Assembly: GCA_006386115.1 (NCBI GenBank)
Contig: VFIW01000048.1
Location: forward strand, 124,001-188,000
Source: Globisporangium splendens
Taxonomy: Eukaryota > Oomycota > Peronosporomycetes > Pythiales > Pythiaceae
Reading direction: 5' to 3'
Length of the DNA: 64,000 nucleotides
A model generated the notes under the pieces. It was not told where the DNA came from. It did no database searches and saw only the letters and a list, made by a program, of their open reading frames with translations. Positions 11,111 through 22,156 of this stretch are shown in pieces; position 1 is the stretch's first letter; each line of letters begins with the position of its first letter. Made by a program: the position numbers and the translations under genes.

Positions 11111-12991
11111 ATGAGCACACTTTCGGACGACGAGTATCACTACAGCGACATTGAAGAGGACGAGGACCAGCACTTGGACGACGACGACGAAGAGTACCAG
11201 TACTCGGACGACAATGCGTCCGTAGCGTCGGACTCGGAGATGCACGCACAGAGCGCTACCAGCAACTTGGCGCACAAGTCCCGCAGTCCGCACGCCGACT
11301 CGTCGCGGTTGTCGCCGTTAGGCGCGAGCGGATCGGCAGCCAAGAAGAAACGCATGAGCCCCGGCGCGATGCAGAACCACAAGCAAGCGGAAGAATACCG
11401 CGTGATCGACGAGCAGGAATTGTTCCTCGAGCAGCGCGGTTTGATCCACGAAATCGCGCAAGTGCTCGAGATCTCACCGTCAGTCGCCGCGATCATGTTG
11501 CGCCATTTCGGATGGAACAAGGAGAAATTGTACGAAGTGTATTACTCGGATCCAGCGAGAGCTCAAGAGGACGCCGGCGTCGCGTGTGCGAGCAAATCAG
11601 CTCCGAAGCTCCCCGATGGCCAAATGGTACGTTTGTGTGTGTGTGTGTGCGTTAAATGCATGCATGGCTTCGTTATATGGTCGGTAATGGATCGCTCCTA
11701 CTTTCGTTTTATGCCGTTCTTTTTTGTAGGTCGATTGCATGATTTGCTGCGACTCGTACCCTGCGAATGAGGTCTTTGGAATGGGCTGCGGCCACCTCTA
11801 CTGCGTGGTAAGAAATGCATGCTCGATAATGAGTGATTATTTATGTCGCATGCGTGGTAATGACTCATGTGGCTCTTGATTTTTTGTGGACAGAACTGTT
11901 GGAAACCGTATTTGTCGCTGAAAATTGGTGAAGGTCCGCTGTGTGTAACCACATCCTGCCCCGCGCATGGCTGCAAAGAGGTACGATGACTCAATAATCA
12001 TTACTATGAGTGCGTTTGTCTGACTCAATACAAAATGCTTTCTTTGTGGAAACAGATTGTGAGCGACGAGATTTTCAAGAAGTTTACCACACCAGACGAT
12101 TTCATCAAGTATTCGCGCTATGTGCTGCGCTCGTACGTGGATATCAACAAGTGCGTCAAGTGGTGTCCGTCTCCTGGCTGCAACAAGGCCATTTCGAGTG
12201 CTGGCGGCTTGTCTTCCGTGAGCTGCTCGTGCGGCTGTGTGTTCTGCCTGCGCTGTGGCGAAGAAGCTCACGCGCCTGTGACGTGCGAACAGCTCGCGTC
12301 GTGGCAGGAAAAGTGTAAGAACGAGTCCGAGACTGCGAATTGGATTCTCGCGAACACGAAGAAGTGCCCCAAGTGCTCAGTGCGCATTGAAAAGAACCAA
12401 GGTTGCAACCACATGACGTGCCGAAGCTGCACATACGAGTTCTGTTGGATCTGTATGGAGTCGTGGGCAAAGCACGGCTCTGGAACTGGCGGGTACTACA
12501 AGTGCAACCGCTACGATGGTGAGGCCGCCGCAGGTGATTCCGATGCAGCGCGTGCAAAGGCCGAGTTGGACCGATACTTGCACTACTACCAGCGTTTCGC
12601 AAACCATTCGGAGGCAGGCAAATTTGCTCAGCGCATGCGCGATGGCACCGAGAGTCGTATGATTGAGCTTCAAGCGAGTCACGGCGAGTCGTCGTGGATC
12701 GACGTGCAGTTTTTGAATGCTGCAACAGAGCAACTGATCGAGTGCCGACGAGTATTGAAGTACACGTACGTGTTTGGGTACTACTTGCCACCAGGCAAGG
12801 AGAAGAACCTGTTTGAGTATTTGCAAGAGAACCTGGAGAAGAACGCCGAGCACCTCACGGGGTTATCGGAAGCGCCACTGGACAAGATGAACCGCTCGGA
12901 GATTATCAACTACACGCGTGTGACGGAGACGTTTTTGCGGAACCTGCTCACGGGTGTCGAGGACGGACTGACGTCGGCTGGACCACAGTAA
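11111..12991 (+). CDS. Ariadne-type RBR E3 ubiquitin ligase
   Basis: Exons 11111-11626, 11730-11807, 11894-11980 and 12056-12991 give 538 aa, the usual ariadne size. An acidic N-terminus (many Asp/Glu up to about residue 45) and a UBA-like segment precede the RBR module. RING1 starts at VDCMICCDSY and includes MGCGHLYC; the IBR lies around WCPSPGCNK to CGEEAH; RING2 contains GCNHMTC, where the Cys is the catalytic transthiolation residue of the family, then EFCWICM. The C-terminal part (LDRYLHYYQRF, FLNAATEQLIECRRVLKYTYVFGYYL) is the helical Ariadne domain that autoinhibits the enzyme. It would accept ubiquitin from an E2 (UBCH7 type) and is usually activated by neddylated cullins. All introns are phase 0 and cut the RING1 region. 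Confidence 0.95.
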
Positions 12992-13373
12992 GGGCGGCAT
13001 CTCGTATCCCTCCTCGGCCATTTCGTTCTTAATGCTTTGTATCTTTCGTAGTTCATCATCGTGGTCGAGCTTTCTTCTTTCTGAAATGGAGATTTACCTC
13101 TAAACAAAAATGTGAAGACTTTTTTTTTCTTTTGTAGGAGGTAGCCCATAAGTAAGGAGAACGTCGTCAAAGACGAGAAACAATTTAAATAAATGGATGA
13201 AAGATTTGCACCAAGACGAATGACAAAATGTTTCAAATGCATGCGTGTACATGTACAAATTGTTGCTGTCGTGTGCGAGGAAGCTGAGGAATAGATAGAA
13301 TACTAATTTATAGGTTTGGACAGTTGCTGCCTCATTTGGTGTGTCTGCCTCCTCCTGCTTTTGTTTGCTCGCA
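12992..13373. other. Convergent intergenic spacer
   Basis: 3' flanks of the RBR ligase (plus) and the TKL kinase (minus). No gene is seen. A T-rich stretch at about 13118-13136 and AATAAA-like sequences near 13190 could serve polyadenylation. Confidence 0.45.
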
Positions 13374-15567
13374 TTAGTCTTCGTTCCGCAGGATGCGCGC
13401 CGCCGTCGTGATCGCTTTCCGCGCTGCGGTGTCCTTGATGCCGAGAAAGTTTAGATCCTCCTTCTCAATGCCAGTCTACAATTCCATAAAGAAAACCGCA
13501 ATTTAGCACAAATTTGGAGACTGACAATATTTGCTACTTGGATATGAAAAACTCACCTCGCGAATGAAATCGAGCGACGCGTATCCCTTCGCTTTGAACG
13601 TCGACGTGAACTTTTGGCAGCCGATGGCTTTCAGCCACTGGTACACTTCGTCGGCTTCTTCTTCGGGTGTTGGCGCTACTTCGTCTTTTTGTACCTGTGC
13701 TGCTGCCTCCGATGCTGAACCAGTACTACGCCTGCCGCTTCGCTTTGCTGACTCGGGGTCGCGCATCTCGGGCTGCTTTCCTGACCGTGGCGGCTTTGTC
13801 ACTGATAATTCTACCACCTTGGCATTGCGCCTGGTGCTGCCATTTGACGAATTTGACGAAGCGCATTTCTTGCTGACGGCATGCTGTTTCTTCAACACTG
13901 GATCCATTTTAGCGCTGCTTTCATTCGCGTAATCGATCCCCTGATTGATCAGGTCCATCCACTTCTCCAGATCGTCCATCGTCAGCGCCTGCAGCTCGCG
14001 CTTGATCTTCCAGTTGCTGTTAATCACATTGAAGCACTGCTCGGGCATCTCCATGGTCTTCCAAATGCGGCATCCATGCAGCGACAGACTCGAAAGAACC
14101 GCCGTAGACCCTCTTCTGCTGCCTGGTTTCTTCTTGCTATTGTCGCACGCTGACGGGATCTCGTCACTGTACACCAGTTGATCGCCTTCGATGGTGAACC
14201 ATTTCGACGACCATGCGCGATTGCCTCGGCGATTCCGTTTCAAGATCACACCAGCATGGTACGGAGGTGGTGGCGTCGGCGCGAGTCGTTCGTTTGGATG
14301 GAAATCGAAATCCATCTCGCCTTCGAGCTCTCTGTCCAGCTCGTCTTCGTAATATGGGTTTTCCACATCCTCCGATGAGAACACGCCACTGTGATCGGCT
14401 TCGTCGGCTTCCAAGTCAACGGTATCGTCTCCACCATCGCCGAATGATTCATCATCATCGTCATCATCGTCTTCCTCATCGTCATCATTGTCGTCGTCAT
14501 CACCCATTTGAGGCTCACACTCGACATCTTCCTTCGTCATTGGGGTAAACGGACGCAGCTCCACGACACCAGCAGCATCATCAAGAACCTGCTTCTGACC
14601 GAGAAGCTCCTTGAGCGCCTTGACGATCGCATCGGCTTTTGGGCGATCGGACGGCTCAAACGCCACGCATTGTTCGGCCAAGCGCGCAAATACCGGCGGG
14701 CAGGATTCCGGCAGCGCGTCGTAGAATTCAGACACCTGGATGCGGAATTTGTGCTGCGGCAAGCGCATGAGGAACCCATCTTCGTTGCCGACGCGGCAGC
14801 AGAGAAGTTCCATGAGCACGACGCCGAAACTGAATACGTCGACGCTCTCGTTGTAATCTTCGTCGAGAAACATCTCGGGCGCCATGTACGCGTCTGTGCC
14901 GCAATAGGATTTGCGGCGCGCTTTGCCCTGCGCCTCATCTTCATCATCATGCTGCGCCGACGCCTTCATGTCCATGGCAAAGCCAAAGTCACACAACTTG
15001 GCGCGGTAGTTCGTGTCCAACTGTAAAATCGGCAATATGAACGAGCTTAGAACATCAATGAATGGCAAAGAAGTAGACAATATCACATACCAGGATGTTG
15101 GACGACTTGATATCGCGGTGGATGACTTGCTGTGAATGCAGGAACGCGACACCCATGGCGGCATCGAGCGCGATCTGCGCCATCTTGAGCCAGCCCAAGT
15201 GCGCCATGTTGCCCTTGCGGATGCCCTTGAGCAGCAGGTCAATGTCACCATTGTTCGAGTGCTCGCTGAGGATCCAGACCTGCTTGGTCTTGCGGTTGTC
15301 GCACGCGCCGATGAACTCGAGCAGCTGCGGGTGCTGCAGACGCTGCAGGATCTGCACCTCCTTGAGCACGTACGGCGGGATGTTGCCCTCGGCGTCCTTG
15401 GGCTGGCACTTGACGGCCACATGCTTCTTGTTGAACTCGCCCGAGTACACGACTGAGAACGCACCCTTGCCGATCTCCTTGCCGATCTTGATCATGTGCG
15501 GCTCGAGCGCGAACAGACACTCGCTCGCGCTGCTGCGGCTGTCGTCCCCGCGCTGGTTCGCCGACAT
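13374..15567 (-). CDS. TKL-type protein kinase with PH and SAM domains
   Basis: Exons 15091-15567, 13557-15020 and 13374-13475 (coding order) join to 680 aa; introns are 70 and 81 nt, phase 0. Order of parts: kinase domain (about residues 25-300: glycine loop GKGAFSVVYSG, VAVKCQ, HRDIKSSNIL, DFGFAMD, GTDAYMAPE), a very acidic Asp/Glu linker (about 330-385), a PH domain (from HAGVILKRNRRG to LEKWMDLINQ), a basic Ser-rich linker, and a C-terminal SAM domain (VYQWLKAIGCQKF ... DLNFLGIKDTAARK) completed only by the small last exon. The kinase resembles MLK/Raf-like TKL enzymes. The PH domain suggests recruitment to phosphoinositides and the SAM domain oligomerisation. All catalytic residues are present. 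Substrates are unknown. Confidence 0.9.
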
Positions 15568-16467
15568 AACTCCTTCCTTAATGGCGCGTTCAAGAGCTAC
15601 GATCGAATGGAGGGAACGATGAGCTCTTCCCGAGAGAGAAATAAACACTAAATGGCTTCATGCTACACAAAAAGCAAACGTACAGTACCCGTCTGATTTT
15701 TCTCTCGTTCGCGGCGGGTGTGCTTCAATACTGAAAGCAAGTACAAGTCGTAGAAACCGGCCACGTGCGCGTTGTCGTCTCCCGTTCCAGCTGGCAGGTC
15801 TGGCGCTTTTCGTGCGCTCGTCGTTGAATCTCCAGATCGACCGCGCGGTTGGAGGCGTCTTAAGCTTCGCAAACAGGGAGGAAGAAGCAGTCACAGAGCA
15901 CGGATGCAGCAGATAAAGCGCTCTTGTGTGGCGCTGCCGTTGATGCGCGAATGCCAGCAGGTGCTGCCGTTCTGTTCTCCTTTGCGTGTCTGGTGCTGCG
16001 GCGGGGACGGCAGGTTTGTTTGTGAGCTAAAAATAGCTCTCACCTCTCCTACAGTATGCATGGACTCCTACTTGTTATGTACGGTACGGTAGGCTGTTTT
16101 GGCGCAACGAACCAGTTGTTTATAGCTTTGTGGGTGGCTATCGACAGTCCAAGAAAAGCGCGCTTGGCGCAGCAGAGACCAATGGAAATGCGGAGCTGAT
16201 CTATTGATCTGTCGCCGCTCAGCTGAGAGAATCTTTTCGCCAAAGTGCCGACCGTCGAGGGGGATGAGAATAAGGAGGAGGGAGCTTCCCCCAGTTTCAA
16301 CTAGCCACTTCACACTCATTTCCACATCAGGCTTCATCAACTTCAACGTATGGAGACACAAAAGAAATTTGAAGGGGGTATACCGCATCAGACAGAATAA
16401 TTATACATAATCAGCTCATCTTTCTTTGTTTTGCACTGTTCGTGTTCGTGTAAGTTAAGTCTACTGT
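15568..16467. other. Intergenic region, nothing recognised
   Basis: The 5' flank of the TKL kinase and 3' flank of the EF-hand gene, both minus strand. One minus-strand frame at 15658-15894 is Arg/Ser-rich without similarity, and I could not splice it to the kinase in frame. Confidence 0.45.
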
Positions 16468-16996
16468 TTACTTTATCCGGGTGGCGAGTGCGGCGCACAG
16501 TGTCGACATGTACTCGGCGGTGATGCCTGAGATGTTGAACGTCACATGGTTGAGCATGTGCGGGTTGGCGGCACCCAGCGCCTTGTACTCCTCGAAGGAC
16601 ATGAAGCTGTCCCTGTCGAGGTCCACGTCGTCCATCGTCTTGTTCGCGATCGTCTCGAGGCAGTCCTTCGGGATGTTGATGCTGTTCTCGTGGATGCACG
16701 CCTCCAGCATGCTCAGTAGCTCCTGCTTGGACAGCTTGCCGTCGCGGTCAAAGTCCAGGATATCAAACGAGACTGCATTACAGATGTGTAACACAGCAGT
16801 TAGTCCACACACAACAGCTGAGGAACCACAGGGACGTACACCGCAGTCTCTCGTCTGTTGACGCCTTGGACGACAAGATCGACACGCTCTGCAGGAACTC
16901 GGTGAAGCTCATGAACGAGTCCTCGTTTGCATCAAACAGCTGGAAGATGCGATCCACATACAGCGACTCCTTGACCGTGAACCGACATGGGATCCG
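16468..16996 (-). CDS. Calcineurin-B-like EF-hand protein, 5' end unresolved or truncated
   Basis: Two exons (16840 to about 16990, and 16468-16772) join over a 67-nt intron to read LRFSFDILDFDRDGKLSKQE, very like calcineurin B (LRFAFxIYDxDKDG). Three EF loops are visible: DANEDSFMSFTE, DFDRDGKLSKQE and DLDRDSFMSFEE, all with Glu at position 12. Calcineurin B has four; EF1 and the N-terminus are missing. The exon frame runs into a stop (TAA) just upstream of the coding part near 17000 and no in-frame ATG or convincing upstream exon fits before DAP3 starts at 17224. The gene may therefore be 5'-truncated, or start from a very small unrecognised exon. If functional it would bind Ca2+ and regulate a phosphatase or kinase partner. 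Confidence 0.6.
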
Positions 16997-17223
16997 TTAC
17001 GCCGACACCCTTTCAGATAATTGACGTGGGCCACACAAACAACATTGACTACAGGTGGGCCACATCATACTGTCAACATAACGTGGACCCCTTAATTTGC
17101 GTGTGTTGCACAATTTAGCGTTTGCCACGCTACTTCGTGTCGATGGTGGTCGGCTGGCTGAGCGGCATTGATCGGCGCCACATATTCGGAGGAGCGACAA
17201 TCCCATCGAGAAGCCTGTGAAGT

Positions 17224-18680
17224 ATGTTGGCGATCCGCGCTCTGACGGCGCGTTTGCCGCAATCGGCCCAGCGCTTCGCTGCCGCTAGTCACCTGCAGAA
17301 TGCGATCGCGCACGGCGCGCGCGGTTTCTCCACGGAGAACGACGACGACGAAGCGGTCGCGGCGCCTGTCGTCGTCCAGGAGAACGGCATCATCGCGTCG
17401 ATCCCAATTGCGCAGGTATGATGCTGTTGTAAGTGCAGACAGTATAGTAGATGCTAATTGCGAGGCTCTTCTGCTTATGATGGTGGTGCGAATAGGCGAC
17501 GGCAGACGACCGCTTGAAATTCTTTGCGTTCATGAAGGAGACCCAAGAGAAGCTCCTCCCAGAAGGGTACGTAAACCGCAAAGCGCTGAGCGTGGGTGCT
17601 TGCGACGAACGCATTGCTTATTGCCTGCTGTTTGTTTGTTCTATGGTGATAGTATCGGCAGACACATGGAGAACACGTTTGACCTCGTGGGCCACCGTCA
17701 CGTCATGCTCCGTGACAACACGCTCAAGATCATCTCGCTCATGAAGGGTGCGCTGCTTCTCTATGCATACGGTTGTGAACGCGTACATACAATGCTAATG
17801 TGTGTGAAAATGCATTACAGACTGGGAAAACAGCAAGAAGGATGCGTCGGCTTTCGTGATCGATGGCGAACGCGGTACGGGCAAGAGCTTTGCACTCCAG
17901 CAGATCGTGCAATTTGCGCGTGAGAGCAACTGGGTCGTGTTGTACGTGCCGAACGCGCGCTCGTGGTGCGTGGAAGCGCCATACGTGATGAAGTCGCCAA
18001 TCGACGAGAACAAGTTCGACATTGACGTGTACGGCGTGGAGCTCTTGGAGAAGTTCCTGCACTGCCACGGCGAGCAGTTGAGCTCAATCCCACTGCGTGG
18101 CAACTACGGCGACCGATACTATCCAGCGTCGTTCAAGTCCAAGCCAAAGAGCACGTCGGAGTACGATGCGTCCACGTTGACGCTCCGTGACCTCGTGGAG
18201 AACGGCATCAAGGACGAAGAGCTCGCGTGCACGGCCGTCGTGGACCTGCGCGCCGAGCTGGCCAAGGTGACCGAGTTCCCGGTGCTGATCGCCATCGACG
18301 AGTACAACACGTGGTTCGAGAAGACAGTGTTCGGCTTTGAAGGCAAGGAGGTGTTCCCATCGGATATCACGGTGATCGACGCGCTCAAGGACGTGGACGC
18401 TGAGGGTCACTTGGCGGACCGCAAGCTCACGAACGGCTTGTTCATCGCGGCGACCACAGAGAACTACCCGTCGCGTTTCGACTTCAAGAAGCAGGTGAAC
18501 TACCGCGCGTTGCGCACGACCATGCGCACGTACACGAAAGAAGAGTTAGAGAGCGTCGTGGCGTATTATAATCAGGTGTCGTTCCTGCACGACAAGCCGA
18601 GCGAGTCGGAGCTGGCGTACTTCCGCCTCATGACCAAGTCGCTGCCGCTGAACGTGTTCGACCGCGCGTCGTTCTCGTAG
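17224..18680 (+). CDS. Mitochondrial small-subunit ribosomal protein mS29 (DAP3)
   Basis: Exons 17224-17415, 17496-17566, 17653-17747 and 17821-18680 give 405 aa. The N-terminus (MLAIRALTARLPQSAQRFAA...) is rich in Arg, Ala and Ser and lacks acid residues for about 35 residues, as expected for a mitochondrial presequence. Further on are the P-loop GERGTGKS, the Walker-B-like stretch LIAIDEYNTW, and family segments such as LRDLVENGIKD and DRKLTNGLFIAATTENYPS. mS29 is the only GTP-binding protein of the mitochondrial small subunit and sits in its head near the intersubunit bridge. It starts only about 230 bp from the truncated EF-hand gene on the other strand. Confidence 0.92.
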
Positions 18681-19085
18681 ATCTAGTGGAGTGGAGCTCA
18701 CGCTTTGATGCATGGAAGAGTGAGAGAATGCCGCGATGCAATACACCACCAATACAGACCGAAATCAACTCACACGCCATGCTGTCGCATTTTCTCCCGT
18801 TTTCTTGGCTAAACGAACTCCAGACTTCTTTGATCCCGTGTATAGTTGCTTGGACCGTCGCGGTTCTCAAATGTATTACTATTTGACTGTTTGCGGGTGT
18901 TGGTTGTGTGAATGGTGGTCTTTAATTTGATAAGCATTGTCAATGCAATGCAAGTACACAAGTATTGCATTGTACATTGCACTTTCTCTGACGCAAGTGT
19001 CCGCAACGACATCTACTCTTGCTATTTTGGCCGCGTATCCGTCTGTCATATGCGCACAGTCAATTCATCGAAAGAGAGGAACGTG
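18681..19085. other. Intergenic spacer, nothing recognised
   Basis: About 400 bp between DAP3 and COG7, both plus strand, with no repeat or RNA gene seen. A second in-frame ATG at 19050 could extend COG7 by 12 codons. Confidence 0.45.
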
Positions 19086-22000
19086 ATGATGGAGATCCAG
19101 GAAGAGCTCTTCTGCGAGGACGGCTTCGACTGCTACGCGTGGGTGGAGGAGGCGCTGATCGAGAGCAGCGGACGCGTGGGCGACTTGGCGCCGCTAGTGC
19201 CTCAGCTCGCGCTGCTCTCGCAGTCGCTCACGCGCTCCGTGCACGCGACGCTGCACCAGCTCACGGTCACGGGTCCGCAGCTGCAGAGCCAACTAGAGGC
19301 GATGCAGACGGCGACGCTGCCGCTGAAGGCGCAGCTGGACGCCGTCGTGGCGCACGTGGGGGACAGCGACGCCACTGCGTCCTGGTCGACGTCGCACCGC
19401 AAGAAGGAGGACGCGCGCGCGCTGCAGCACCTCGTGACGCTCCACGACGCCAAGCAGAAGCTCCAGGCGTGCTCGCAGGCGCTGGTCGAGGCCGCGAAGT
19501 GGGAGAGGAACGTGCGCGCGTGTTCTGCTGTGTTAGACGAGCCGGACGTGGGCACAGCGTCTTCAAAAGAGGACGGCGCGCTGTCGCTGGCTGATCGTGT
19601 GCGCGAGATGCAAACGAGCCTGGAGGTACTTCATGAGATGCCGGGTGCCGACGACCGCCGTGCGACGATGAAGACGCTGTGCGCGCAGATCGAAGCCAGA
19701 CTCACACCGAAGCTCATTGCGTACCTTCGCGAAGAGCATGTTCCCGTGACGCGCGTGCAAATGTGTCTCGCGATCTTCAAGAGCATCGACCGCGACGAGA
19801 TCGTGCGCGATGAGTACTGCAAGTGCCGTCCCGCGCACGCACACCGCGTCTGGTTCGCATACTCGAGTGACATCGAGGATGATGCGACCTCAGCTTCGCC
19901 GTTTGCAGACTGGTTGGAGGGCTTTTACAGCGACGTGTATGTGATGCTGCAGCGCGAGAGCCACCACATCCGCGAGATCTTTGGCGCCAAGAGCGTCGCG
20001 AAGGTGCTCGTGGCGTTGCTGCAGAGCACGTTCTCGAGCATCCGTGCGTCGTTTCAGGATCGCATCACGACCTCTTCATCGTCGTCAGACACGATGACGA
20101 CGTTGTTGCGTTCGTTCCAGAGCTCGACGGCGTTCGCGACGCAAGTGGTGCAGCTGCTTCGCTCGCTTGAGACTGGAAGCAGTGCGTTGTCACTTGCAAG
20201 TGTTAGTACCAATGGAGAGAAGCAACCCGCAGACATTGGGGGCAACGTGCTCGCGAGCATTTTCGATCCATACCGCGTGCTTTTCCAAGAGTACGCGTCG
20301 TACGCGAGTGCGGCGTTGACCCAGGACCTGCTGACATTGGTGCCAAGGTTCGCCGTGCTACTAAACTCAAGTACCAGTGCTACTGGTGATGGCTTAGGTG
20401 GCAATGAAGACGATGCTCTTGACGACCATGGCGAAGGAGCGCTGGACGAATTTGCGCAGCGCCTGGAGGACGCGTCGAAGGACGTCTGGACGCTCGTGGA
20501 TGAGAGCATGAAGCAGTGCTACGCGTTCAGCGCCGGCGCCGCGTTCCCCGAAGCCGTCGACGCCGTGGCCACGGCTGTGCACGAGTTTGCACGCGCACTG
20601 GTGGCAGCGATCCCATCGATCCGCCACTTTTGCAACGTCCCTGGGACCAAGTCCGGCAATACTAGTGGCAGCCTTGGTACTAGTGGTACCCCAGATTGGA
20701 GCAAGTTTCATGCCGCGCTCGCGCTGCTCAAGGCGTGCGGCACGCTGGAGCAGGACCTGTGCGCCATGGAGATCCGCGTCAAAGCGCGCGTAGGTGAACA
20801 GCTCAGTCAGTTTCTCCAGGCTGATGGAGACCATGACCGTCACACGACGTCGTCATCTTCGTCGCCACGTAGTAGTCGCAAAATGAAGGAGCGCAAGTTT
20901 GATACGAATGTGGTGTTTGCGCTGACGGATCTCGTGGATACGACGAAGTTGGTGGCTGCAGTCGCAACCACGTGGCTCCGTGAAGACGCGTCACGCTGCA
21001 GTGCGTTCGTGCAGTTTGCGCACGAATGCCAAGACTCGTTTGATTCGTTTTCGTCGTCTTCGCTGCTGGAAGCCACGACGTCCATGAACGCAGTGGTGCG
21101 TGTTGTGCTTGTGACATTTTGAGTTTGCTGTTCCTTATAGTTCATGCTTATTTTGTTGATTTGTACGTGTTTGTAGCTGTTTGCGGACGCGCAGATGGCG
21201 CTGCGCGAGTGGATCCGCGAAGTGCAATTGCTCACGTTCGACACGGTGTTTCTCCCGATTGCGCGGTTGCTGGAGCATGTGCCAAAGAACGAGGTATGCT
21301 TTGTGTACATCTACTCTATTGTTGACGTTGTGTTTGCTCACCAAGCTGCCATGTTATGCCTCAGAACTGGACCAAGACTACCGACGCCTCCCTCGGGGAC
21401 CTGCCATCGTTCAGCACGTTGCCGCAGGAGTACATCACGATGGTCGCAGACCTGTTACTCTCGCTTTTGCCGCAACTGGAGCAGTTCGCAGAGAGCAGCA
21501 GCCTGCAGAAGGCGTCGACGGCGTCCTACGGACTCGAAGCAGTGTGCGTCGTGAGCCAGTGGCAGCGTCTTGGCGCTGTACTCGGGCTCTCGGAGCACGA
21601 AATGGCGTCCTGCGTGCCCATTTTCGCTGCACCGACCGCCACGCAGCAAGGACTGGACGCTGTTGATCCGTCAACGACAGCCAACGACTTTGTCGATCTC
21701 TGGACGAGCGCTGTGGCGAGTGGGACGTTGGCGACGCTGCTGTGCGCGATCTGCACGATCCCGTCGCTTTCGGATCGAGGTGCCAAGCAGCTGAGCGCTG
21801 ACTTGGGCTACTTCCACAACGTATTGAGTGCTGTGGGTGGTGGCGATACCCCCACGAACGTTCTCGTCGACGATCTCCGCCATGCGCTCGACTTGCCGCT
21901 CGCGGAGCACGCACAGCACGCAGACACGCTTGCTCATGACGGCAGCGAGCAGCACGACCTGGCGTCTGCCCAGATGCTGGCCAAACTGAACGCGAGCCTG

Positions 22001-22090
22001 GTGGCCAAGCGCCAGCGCGCAGTCAATGCCGTGAACATTGGCCAGAAGCAGCAGGCAACACCAGCGTCGGCAACTAGTCAATACTATTAA
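19086..22090 (+). CDS. COG7: Conserved oligomeric Golgi complex subunit 7
   Basis: Exons 19086-21095, 21177-21293 and 21365-22090 give 950 aa. The start segment (EELFCEDGFDCYAWVEEAL) matches the COG7 N-terminus, where an FDxxxW-type motif is conserved. Long predicted helices follow (PLVPQLALLSQSLTRSVHATLHQL, then alpha-helical repeats), ending with the conserved C-terminal part that includes NWTKTTDASLGDLPSFSTLPQEYIT. COG7 belongs to lobe B of the COG tether, which captures retrograde vesicles at the Golgi and keeps glycosyltransferases in place. The protein is longer than the human one (about 770 aa) owing to Ser/Gly-rich insertions. An ATG at 19050 in the same frame is an alternative start. 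Confidence 0.88.
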
Positions 22091-22108
22091 GAGAGAGAGA
22101 GAGAGAGA
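22091..22108. repeat. (GA)n microsatellite
   Basis: A dinucleotide run directly after the COG7 stop codon, in its presumed 3' UTR. The minus-strand pseudokinase ends only about 50 bp further on. Confidence 0.75.
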
Positions 22109-22156
22109 AAGAGAAAACCAATATACAAAAGCCCCCATGATACTTTGACTTTGTCC

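Noticed and set aside
15658..15894. Upstream exon for the TKL kinase
   Set aside because: The frame has a possible donor (GTACTG), but no acceptor restores phase to the kinase start, and the peptide has no similarity.
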